A stretch of 64,000 nucleotides of DNA from CAZDBA01 sp965224765 (GTDB taxonomy: Bacteria > Planctomycetota > Planctomycetia > Pirellulales > Pirellulaceae): the NCBI GenBank assembly GCA_965224765.1, contig CBDDAC010000030.1:132081-196080 (forward strand), read 5' to 3'. Each line of letters begins with the position of its first letter. Position 1 is the first letter of the stretch. Below, in pieces: positions 1 through 6,528 of the stretch. The notes below the pieces were generated by a model. It searched no databases. It was not told the DNA's origin and worked only from the letters and a program-made list of their open reading frames with translations. The position numbers were made by a program, and so were the translations under genes.

Positions 1-189
1 TGGTTGCTGGGCTGTCTGAGGAATGTTCAGGGTATTGGTTGGCGGAGCGGGTACCGTCGTAGCAACGGGACCCAAAAAGGGATTCCACACGCCGCGCGGA
101 GACGCTCCACAGTTGCCGCAATTACGACATCCTGTTGCGCTAAGGACTAGAGCAAGTACAGCAAAAAGACAAAGCTTTGTTCGGAGCAT
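1..189 (-). CDS. Putative lipoprotein, N-terminal part (runs off window)
   Basis: Reading the minus strand from an ATG at 189-187, 63 codons stay open to the window edge. The first 20 residues are a typical lipoprotein signal: Lys/Arg near the start, a hydrophobic stretch rich in Leu/Val/Ala, then a lipobox LSATGC with the modifiable Cys at residue 21. A Cys/Gly cluster (CRNCGNCG) follows directly, then a Pro/Thr-rich segment that looks unstructured. Planctomycetes carry many such short Cys- and Pro-rich lipoproteins of unknown role. No function can be assigned because the rest of the gene lies outside the window. There is no strong Shine-Dalgarno sequence before the ATG. Confidence 0.6.
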   Translation of the reverse strand, partial: MLRTKLCLFAVLALVLSATGCRNCGNCGASPRGVWNPFLGPVATTVPAPPTNTLNIPQTAQQP

Positions 190-497
190 TTTCAAACCAC
201 ATCACAGCAAAAAGCGTTTGATTGAATTGACGAATATATTTACATGTTCGTCAATTCGCCCCCCAAACGAATTCGCGGAAACGTTAGCATGTTTGCCACC
301 AAACGCAATGTTAGTTTCTGCAAAATCCGCCGGCAGCCTCAACAGAATAGAGCTAGCACCTCGACGTCTCCGGCCTGCAAACGGGAATTTGCGGCTCCCG
401 CCGAAACATCCGTCCTACTTAGTTCTCCGCTCGAACCTCAAACTCCCATATTCCCAGAACACCACGATCCGGCGATAAACCCCACGCCAGCCTCGAC
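190..497. other. Intergenic stretch without a supported gene
   Basis: This lies between two minus-strand genes. I see no ORF with protein-like composition. Any promoter for the lipoprotein gene should be here. The only structure I can point to is the hairpin at its low-coordinate-side neighbour's stop codon, listed separately. Confidence 0.5.
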
Positions 498-510
498 CTA
501 CTTGGCTGGC
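486..510 (-). terminator. Weak terminator-like hairpin at the end of the EEP gene
   Basis: GCCAGCC (486-492) and GGCTGGC (504-510) form a perfect 7-bp stem around an 11-nt loop and include the stop codon of the minus-strand EEP gene. Downstream on the minus strand there is only a short T stretch, so intrinsic termination is uncertain. Confidence 0.35.
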
Positions 511-1556
511 ACTAAATCAGCAATCACCATTCGATGATCTGAATTCTGGGTAGCAATCGTCCGATGTGCCCTACAGCCAAAAGCAGAGTTGGTCCAAATT
601 TGATCGACTCGAAACAACGGATATTTATTGGTTGCCGTATTTCCCCAGCCACTTCCTGCCTCATAAAAAGATTCAGACAACCCTTCCATCGCATTCAAAG
701 CGCCGTCGTTCCCCACCAAATTGAAATCGCCGCCAATAATCCAGCAGTTGGTTTTGGCCGCCCGGTTCAAATGCGCAACGATTGCCTCCAACTGCAACCG
801 ATGATGCTTGCGAGTCTCAAGATGCGCATTCCAAAAATCGGCGTTCCAAAAATCGAAACGAAACACAGGTGGACTCAGACGCAAGCTAACAACGTCAAAT
901 TCCAACCCATTCGGCGCAGTCACCACTGCATGGGCAAAGTAAGATGATTGATCAGAAACGATTGGAACCAATTTCCCGCGGACGAGAATCGAAGCGTCAC
1001 CACAACTGATCCATCCCGATTCAGGTCCCAACAACGCGTTGGCGATTTTCGGCAACTGCGACATCCCGGGAGATTCCTGCAGCAAAACGATGTCAGGCTG
1101 GTAGCCTTTCATTTCCATTGCGGCTGCATACGATCCCTGGCAGTTGAGTGTCGCAATGCGCAGACGGTCAATTGAATGATCTAAACTGCGTTCAATTCGA
1201 TTCAAACCGCTAATTCGGATTAGACTTCTGGCTTCTTCAACGAAAAGAGTCAGAAAGGTCGACCAAACCACCAACGTAAACACTAGACGCCAACGTGAGA
1301 AAGCGCGGTAGGAGAATCCCGTCAGCAGGCAGGCAGCGACCATCCAAAGCCAAGGCGGAATCATCGTGACAGGGGCAAGAATATCAAACTGGAAATGGTA
1401 GAACAGGAGGACAAGCACTCCTGCTCCACATACCAAATAGCTAGTCAGCCTTCGAAACCAAGTTGGTTGAATTCCTGATTCTGTTTGCGTTGCTTCCAAA
1501 TCGCCACTCACTCCAAAACCCAACGAATACCGGAACCCAACGAATACCGGAACCAT
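498..1556 (-). CDS. Membrane-anchored endonuclease/exonuclease/phosphatase family protein
   Basis: 352 residues. Three hydrophobic segments (about 40-58, 65-84, 90-106) anchor the N-terminus; the EEP catalytic domain runs from about 133 to the end. Family motifs are present in order: ATLNCQ (metal-binding Asn138), LLQES (Glu161), GGDFN (Asp277, Asn279), VDQIW (Asp318) and NSDHRMV (Asp340, His341). EEP enzymes cleave phosphodiester bonds in nucleic acids or phospholipids; substrate cannot be deduced here. Topology suggests the domain lies outside the cytoplasmic face of the membrane or in the periplasm. The gene follows the upstream membrane-protein gene by 7 bp, so the two are likely co-transcribed. 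The chosen ATG sits at the edge of a 17-bp tandem duplication that is not a multiple of three, so the native start may be different. Confidence 0.8.
   Translation of the reverse strand: MVPVFVGFRYSLGFGVSGDLEATQTESGIQPTWFRRLTSYLVCGAGVLVLLFYHFQFDILAPVTMIPPWLWMVAACLLTGFSYRAFSRWRLVFTLVVWSTFLTLFVEEARSLIRISGLNRIERSLDHSIDRLRIATLNCQGSYAAAMEMKGYQPDIVLLQESPGMSQLPKIANALLGPESGWISCGDASILVRGKLVPIVSDQSSYFAHAVVTAPNGLEFDVVSLRLSPPVFRFDFWNADFWNAHLETRKHHRLQLEAIVAHLNRAAKTNCWIIGGDFNLVGNDGALNAMEGLSESFYEAGSGWGNTATNKYPLFRVDQIWTNSAFGCRAHRTIATQNSDHRMVIADLVPAK
1517..1554. repeat. 17-bp tandem duplication at a start codon
   Basis: Bases 1517-1537 match 1534-1554 at an offset of 17, giving just over two copies of a unit reading ACCCAACGAATACCGGA on the plus strand. 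The repeat ends exactly at the ATG (1554-1556) of the minus-strand EEP gene and is translated there as two overlapping related peptides in different phases. Seventeen is not divisible by three, so loss of one copy would change which start codon is in frame. Confidence 0.85.
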
Positions 1557-1563
1557 TTACAGC

Positions 1564-2310
1564 TCAAGTTGGAACCACCGTTTTTTCACTTTGCAGTCGC
1601 TGCGCAATGAATCCAACCAACAACAAGAAAGCCGCAATAGCACTTTGCGGGGTCCAGAAAACAAAGATCCCCATCAAAACACGATCGAATTCCATCCCTC
1701 GCAGATTCCCTGACCAAATGGCACCCGCAATGATGATCGCAGCAACAAGAATCAAAATGAGGCTGCGGCTTTGCCAGTGCAATCCCTGCGGCAAGAATGC
1801 GATACCGATCAACAAGGCAGGTCCAAGTAGATAGACAAACCAAAGCAACTCGCGAGTTCCTGCCCATTGTGTCACCCCAGCGACCAGCAAACCGATAATG
1901 GCAGTCGCACCCATCAGGCCAAACATGGAAAACTGAAACGACACCGTACGCTTATGTAAATTTGATTGTTTTTCGAAATCGCTGATCATAGCATCCAATT
2001 GGCGAGGCAATTTCATTGCCAGAACGCCCAGAACCAACCCGACGATCGATCCAAACAAACCATTAACCCCCATCATCAAATAATTGACATAAAGAGGGCC
2101 GAACTCACTGTTGGCGCTCCAGACCTCAAACGGAAACCCGATCGCTTCGTTGGATCGAAGGTTGCCATCAAAAAGCAAACCGAAACTCGCGGAACGCCAA
2201 AAATAGCTTGCCGCATTTCCGGCAGCAATCAAAAGAAACGCAATACAGAATCCTTGCATGAACCAATGAAATTGAGATCGCGGAGGGCCAGGACTTTCGG
2301 ATTCCAGCAT
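1564..2310 (-). CDS. Six-helix membrane protein of unknown function
   Basis: 248 residues from the ATG at 2310, chosen because a good ribosome-binding site (AGGAGC) lies six bases upstream; a TTG one codon earlier is less likely. Six hydrophobic segments are visible, roughly 18-38, 72-96, 122-146, 153-173, 181-200 and 212-238, with a short charged cytoplasmic or periplasmic stretch (about 100-121, LPRQLDAMISDFEKQ region) between helices 2 and 3. I recognise no catalytic motif or named family. It is followed 7 bp downstream by the EEP gene, which itself has membrane segments, so a shared envelope role is possible but is inference only. Confidence 0.65.
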   Translation of the reverse strand: MLESESPGPPRSQFHWFMQGFCIAFLLIAAGNAASYFWRSASFGLLFDGNLRSNEAIGFPFEVWSANSEFGPLYVNYLMMGVNGLFGSIVGLVLGVLAMKLPRQLDAMISDFEKQSNLHKRTVSFQFSMFGLMGATAIIGLLVAGVTQWAGTRELLWFVYLLGPALLIGIAFLPQGLHWQSRSLILILVAAIIIAGAIWSGNLRGMEFDRVLMGIFVFWTPQSAIAAFLLLVGFIAQRLQSEKTVVPT

Positions 2311-2499
2311 CAAATTGCTCCTACGTCTCTGATCTAAAAATGGCTCAACCTTCGATCAATCATTGCAAACTCCAGCCATTTGACAACCTTTGACAAAATT
2401 AAAACCTTCGTTTTCCGGAGCCGTAGAAGCCATTTTGAATGCTGCCAATTGTCAATCAGGATCGCATAAAAGCTAGCGCATTCGGTTTCAGATCCGAGC

Positions 2500-3039
2500 T
2501 CACTTTTTGGGGCGAAAGGCTGCCATACGATCCGGCCTTGTTTCCAGGTACGGTCCATCGATCAGGTCGATGCAGTAGGGAATCGCGGGAAACACCGCGT
2601 CTAGACATTCCGCGATCGCCTTGGGACTGCCTGGCAAATTTACGACAAGTGAACTCCCTCTAATTCCAGCGGTTTGGCGGGAGAGAATTGCCGTGGGGAC
2701 CTTGGTCAATGAAACCGTTCGCATCAATTCACCAAAACCCGGCATCATTTTCTCGCAAACCGTTTCAGTCGCTTCGGGCGTCACGTCTCGGACCGCAGGT
2801 CCCGTCCCGCCGGTGGTGACAATCAAGCAACAGTTTTGTTCGTCCGCCAAGCTGATCAAACAGTTTTCAATCTGCCTCTGCTCATCGGGAATCACAACGG
2901 CCTTGATTTCAAATTCAGAACTCAAAACCTCGTTCATGTACTCAATAACCGCGGGGCCACCGCGGTCTTCGTATTCACCACGACTGGCTCGATCCGAAAC
3001 GGTTACGACACCGATAGTAATTGTTTTTTCCGAGTTCAT
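2500..3039 (-). CDS. mogA: Molybdopterin adenylyltransferase (MogA/MoaB family)
   Basis: 179 residues. In molybdenum cofactor synthesis this family adenylates molybdopterin to prepare it for metal insertion. The conserved features are visible: a first strand ending GVVTVSDRASRGEYEDRGG, the nucleotide/pterin-binding TTGGTGPAVRDVTPEAT motif at about 93-109, and the NLPGSPKA motif at about 144-151. Length and order match stand-alone MogA/MoaB proteins rather than the longer MoeA. No other Mo-cofactor gene is visible nearby. The gene lies 54 bp downstream of the threonine-synthase-like gene on the same strand. MogA and MoaB are hard to separate by eye; the activity class is secure, the exact symbol less so. 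Confidence 0.85.
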   Translation of the reverse strand: MNSEKTITIGVVTVSDRASRGEYEDRGGPAVIEYMNEVLSSEFEIKAVVIPDEQRQIENCLISLADEQNCCLIVTTGGTGPAVRDVTPEATETVCEKMMPGFGELMRTVSLTKVPTAILSRQTAGIRGSSLVVNLPGSPKAIAECLDAVFPAIPYCIDLIDGPYLETRPDRMAAFRPKK

Positions 3040-3093
3040 TCGATTGGCAAGCTATGGATAGGTGTTGTTCGGTTGTGAACGGAATTCAGCTTT

Positions 3094-4308
3094 TCAAAAA
3101 GAGGCCCAATCGATTGCGTTCAAGTCTATTTCCGGGACACTCACGTTGTTGCTTTCAACATACTTCTGACCCGCCGCCGTATTGAAAATGACGACACGTT
3201 CGTCAGCGCCAATTTCTTGAGCAGCAATCATCTGCTCCAGGACTCCGATGCAAGTGGCCGACTCAGGGCAAATAAACATTCCGTCACTGGTCGCAACGAG
3301 GCGTTGCCAATGCTCAAGTCGATCCTCAGCAGCCGCGACCGCCTTCCCGTGGCTTTTGCGAATGGTGTCCAGGACTAGGAAATCGCCAATCGAATGGGGC
3401 ACTCGCAATCCGGTAGCCCAGGTCTGTGCATCGACGGCTCGTTCTGATGTGTCGCTACCTTTTTCATAGGCATCGACGATAGGCTGGCAACCATCAGATT
3501 GGCAAGCGATCATGCGAGGTCGATTGGACGACGTCAACCACCCCATTTCGGCCAATTCCTCGAACGCCTTCCACATCGCAATCAGCGCCGTACCACCACC
3601 GGTGGGATAAAGAATCACATCAGGCAATTCCCACTGGAACTGCTCAGCGAGTTCCAATCCCATCGTTTTTTTTCCTTCGAGACGATAGGGCTCTTTCATG
3701 GTTGAGATATCGAACCATAAGCCATCGTCATGACCTTTGCGGATAGCGGCGCCACATTGGTCGATTAAGCCGTTGGCGCGATAAATTTTCGAACCGGAAA
3801 ACAGGCATTCGGCAAGATTGGAAACCATCGCGTCCATAGGCATAAAGACGACCGACTCCAAGCCAGCTCGCGCGGCATACAGTCCCAGCGCTCCACCCGC
3901 GTTTCCATTGGACGCCATCGCCACCACACGCGATCCGAAATGTCGAGCCATCGTCGTCGCCATCGAAAGGCCACGACACTTGAAGCTATTGGAGGGGCCA
4001 CGCGACTCATCTTTGATGACGAGATTTTTCAGACCCAATCGTCCGGCAAGAACTGGACACTCAACCAAAGGGGAAACCTGCTCCACCATACTTACCGGTT
4101 GAATCTCGTCCCCAACCGGCAAAAGTTCACGGTATCGCCACATCTCTTGCGGACGACTTAGTAGTTCATCTTTGCTAAGCTTGGAACAGACGGCTTCCAA
4201 GTCGTAACGTACCAACAAAGGGCGGCAGTTGTGCATGGTTTGCACTTCATCAGGCGAAAATTTAGTGCCATCGTCTGCGCTTTCCAGGTACTTAATATAG
4301 CGAGCCAT
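3094..4308 (-). CDS. Threonine-synthase-like PLP-dependent enzyme
   Basis: 404 residues from an ATG at 4308; the longer frame starts with TTG two codons earlier. It belongs to the fold-type II PLP enzymes. The PLP lysine lies in NSFKCRG (about 130-136), the Asn-containing substrate loop in ASNGNAGGALG (about 151-161), and the phosphate-binding glycine cluster in YPTGGGTALI (about 236-245). This combination fits threonine synthase, which converts O-phosphohomoserine to threonine, but family relatives such as threonine dehydratases and cysteate/diaminopropionate enzymes share it. The usual SFKDRG motif reads SFKCRG here. The N-terminal CRPLLVRYDLEAV segment resembles the lid region of threonine synthases. 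It is the first gene of a minus-strand run followed by mogA. Confidence 0.75.
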   Translation of the reverse strand: MARYIKYLESADDGTKFSPDEVQTMHNCRPLLVRYDLEAVCSKLSKDELLSRPQEMWRYRELLPVGDEIQPVSMVEQVSPLVECPVLAGRLGLKNLVIKDESRGPSNSFKCRGLSMATTMARHFGSRVVAMASNGNAGGALGLYAARAGLESVVFMPMDAMVSNLAECLFSGSKIYRANGLIDQCGAAIRKGHDDGLWFDISTMKEPYRLEGKKTMGLELAEQFQWELPDVILYPTGGGTALIAMWKAFEELAEMGWLTSSNRPRMIACQSDGCQPIVDAYEKGSDTSERAVDAQTWATGLRVPHSIGDFLVLDTIRKSHGKAVAAAEDRLEHWQRLVATSDGMFICPESATCIGVLEQMIAAQEIGADERVVIFNTAAGQKYVESNNVSVPEIDLNAIDWASF

Positions 4309-4428
4309 GTACAAATCTTGGGTTTACGATCAATAGTTAATGAGAACTTAACGGATTGACTGTTCCTCGTCGACCAAGCGTATAGAATTGCGACTAATAA
4401 TTTGTGCTCAAAAATATGCAAATGATCT

Positions 4429-5364
4429 ATGAAGCCTGAAGAAAATCAGAACGAATTGGATTCGCCGGCTGACGGCTCACCGTCGCCAGAACCTGACGAA
4501 ATTTTCCAAGCTGAAATTGTCGACCCTAATCCCATAACTGCCTCAAACTCTGATCCGACTGAGGGTGACTCTGCCGACGCAACGGAAATCGGTGGCAGAG
4601 TTTTAGGTGTGATGAAAACCGCGCAGCCAATGCCGGTCGGACAAGCTGGCGAACAGTTATGGGGAAACTCCAAGACAGTCATAAAACCGACGCCCAAACC
4701 GCCATTTGAACGTGAAGTACGAATTGCTCAAATCTTTTTTGGCCTTGCTGCACTCTCTTCGTTGGCGTTTTTGATTTGGTTTTACGTCGCTGAGTTTCGA
4801 CTTGGACCAAGAAAACCGCTAGGGGTTTTTCGCGATTCCCTGTTGATCATTTTTGTGCTGACGGGAAATTTGGCTGGTTTTTTTCGTGTTCAACGCAAGC
4901 ATGTACCAGGTGATGCCAGATGGCTCAGCTGGATTGGTTCGTTGCTTGCCCTTGCATGCTATTTTGGTTTGCTTCCCTCGCGGTGGGCGTGGGTTTGTTT
5001 CGGTTGGGTAATCATTCAACTGTCGCCCGTTGTCGCCAGTGCCTTTGCCCCCCACAAAACAGAGGGGGAAGAGCTTCAATTCAACATCAACGATAGTGTT
5101 GCGGCAAACGGAGGGTCCATCGCATCGATCGTTCTCGGCGTTTGGTCAATTCTCGGCGCCCTTTTCACAAGTTTAAGCATTGTCAACAGTTTGTTAGGGG
5201 TCATCTTGGGACTGTGGGGCTTGAGTTCCCGCAAAAAGGGGCTGGCAGTTCTTGGAATCGTGCTTTGCGTTGTTGGTACAGTCGCCTGCATGCTAAATAT
5301 CACCTATCTCTTTTGGGAAATGATGGCCCTTGAGGAAGAAGAGCTGCTTCAATCTGCGCAGTAG
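4429..5364 (+). CDS. Membrane protein with acidic N-terminal tail, DUF4190-like C-terminus
   Basis: 311 residues. Residues 1-95 are acidic and Pro/Ser/Asp-rich, probably disordered and cytoplasmic. Six hydrophobic segments follow (about 103-125, 135-152, 163-178, 184-205, 225-265 as a pair, 269-290). The last two-helix unit, with repeated Gly and a small Lys-Lys turn (LGLWGLSSRKKGLAVLGIVL), resembles the DUF4190 membrane module common in planctomycetes and actinobacteria. No enzymatic motif is seen. It is transcribed divergently from the threonine-synthase-like gene, and tpx lies 130 bp downstream on the same strand. Function unknown. Confidence 0.65.
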   Translation: MKPEENQNELDSPADGSPSPEPDEIFQAEIVDPNPITASNSDPTEGDSADATEIGGRVLGVMKTAQPMPVGQAGEQLWGNSKTVIKPTPKPPFEREVRIAQIFFGLAALSSLAFLIWFYVAEFRLGPRKPLGVFRDSLLIIFVLTGNLAGFFRVQRKHVPGDARWLSWIGSLLALACYFGLLPSRWAWVCFGWVIIQLSPVVASAFAPHKTEGEELQFNINDSVAANGGSIASIVLGVWSILGALFTSLSIVNSLLGVILGLWGLSSRKKGLAVLGIVLCVVGTVACMLNITYLFWEMMALEEEELLQSAQ

Positions 5365-5494
5365 CCAGAGTTTGTGAATTCCCCTACCACGTCGTTAACC
5401 GGATTCACCAAGAGCCCTTGAAGCCTTGTCCCAATCCGCTAGGTTGACCAGTCAGGAATCAACACAAAATTGAGTTAAACGAAAGGTAATTCCT

Positions 5495-6001
5495 ATGGCT
5501 CAAATTACTTTAAAAGGCAATCCGATCAACACCTCTGGCGACTTGCCCGCCGTTGGAACCAAGGCACCAGACTTCACACTTGTCGCAGGTGATCTTAGCG
5601 ATTGCACGTTGGGCGATTTTGCAGGCAAAACTTTGGTTGTAAATATCGTGCCCAGCTTTGACACGGGTGTCTGTGCCGCCTCCATTCGCGAATTCAACAA
5701 GCGCGCAGGCGAAGCCGATTGCACAATCCTCAACGTTTCAAAGGACCTACCATTCGCCCAAAAGCGATTTTGCGAAGCCGAAGATCTGAACAATGTCACC
5801 AATGTATCTGCGTTTCGATGCAACGGTTTTGGCGATGGATATGGAATGACAATGCTGGACGGACCTCTCAAAGGCCTATTGGCTCGTGGAATCGTCGTCA
5901 TCAATGGTTCCGGCGATATCGTTTACAACGAGTTGGTTCCGGAAATCGTTCAAGAGCCCAACTACGACGCTGCGCTCAACGCGATTTCACAAACCGCCTG
6001 A
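5495..6001 (+). CDS. tpx: Thiol peroxidase Tpx
   Basis: 168 residues, the normal length for Tpx, an atypical 2-Cys peroxiredoxin that reduces hydrogen peroxide and lipid hydroperoxides using thioredoxin. The peroxidatic Cys60 sits in PSFDTGVCAASIREFN and the resolving Cys93 in RFCEAEDL, matching the family spacing. The N-terminal KGNPI and LPAVGTKAPDFTLV stretches are also typical. The ATG has a good ribosome-binding site (AAAGGTAA) just upstream. A strong intrinsic terminator follows about 66 bp after the stop, so it is probably monocistronic or the last gene of its transcript. Confidence 0.95.
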   Translation: MAQITLKGNPINTSGDLPAVGTKAPDFTLVAGDLSDCTLGDFAGKTLVVNIVPSFDTGVCAASIREFNKRAGEADCTILNVSKDLPFAQKRFCEAEDLNNVTNVSAFRCNGFGDGYGMTMLDGPLKGLLARGIVVINGSGDIVYNELVPEIVQEPNYDAALNAISQTA

Positions 6002-6066
6002 TCAACACTGACAATTCAGTTGTGAAATTGGTACCGCTGCGAAAATTCGCTTTCAAACAATCAAAG

Positions 6067-6100
6067 CTAGGCAGGAATTTTCTTGCCGAGTTTTTTTTTT
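6067..6100 (+). terminator. Rho-independent terminator after tpx
   Basis: GGCAGGA (6070-6076) pairs with TCTTGCC (6081-6087) across a 4-nt loop with one G-U pair; CT/AG outside extends the stem past one mismatch. Ten consecutive T residues follow at 6091-6100. This is the clearest intrinsic terminator in the window. Confidence 0.9.
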
Positions 6101-6115
6101 GCAAATCTGTTGGGT

Positions 6116-6248
6116 CTAGTGGTTTGTCAAAGCTAAAAATTGGAGCTGGCGACATTAGCCGTTTTGGCGCTAGCCACGGTTTTTGTCTGTTCAACCGCGG
6201 CGAGCGCCGAAACGGCTAATCCTAAAATAAACTCTGACATACCCCTAG
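6116..6248. mobile_element. MITE-like inverted-repeat element, copy 1
   Basis: A 133-bp element bounded by CTAG. Its ends are imperfect inverted repeats: CTAGTGGTTTGTCA on the left, and on the right TGACATACCCCTAG, the inverted form with three changes. Inside, ATTAGCCGTTTTGGCGCTAGCC faces GGCGAGCGCCGAAACGGCTAAT, a long hairpin with a few mismatches. It shares the layout and most bases with the element at 43396-43529 and carries no transposase. It lies 16 bp beyond the T-run of the tpx terminator, between tpx and the hybrid histidine kinase. It is the more decayed of the two copies. Confidence 0.85.
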
Positions 6249-6528
6249 TCGCCCTCCATTCAACCAAGAAACAAACGGAACAACGCTGAGACACGAGTGA
6301 CTTATTCCGCAACCGAATGGACCGAAAGAACCAAAGCTATCGCCCTTAGTGCAGTCGATCTTTGATTTGTGTGGTAACAGGATTGGCAAGGAAAAAAGTT
6401 TGCTTGCCAGTCCAAAGAGTACATTTCCTGACTTACAGAGCTCAGTTATCAATTGATTTGTTCAAAGCAACAGAATGCTTTAGACTGGATTAATGTCGGC
6501 GACTTCCATTGAATCCCGTTGATTTGAA
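6249..6528. other. Region upstream of the hybrid histidine kinase
   Basis: No gene is supported here. It should contain the promoter of the histidine kinase gene. Together with the terminator and MITE-like element it makes up a 527-bp gap between tpx and the kinase. Confidence 0.5.

Noticed and set aside
23..537. Two plus-strand frames in the first 540 bases
   Set aside because: The first is antisense to a clear lipoprotein signal peptide, and the second has Ser/Arg/Pro-rich, non-protein composition.
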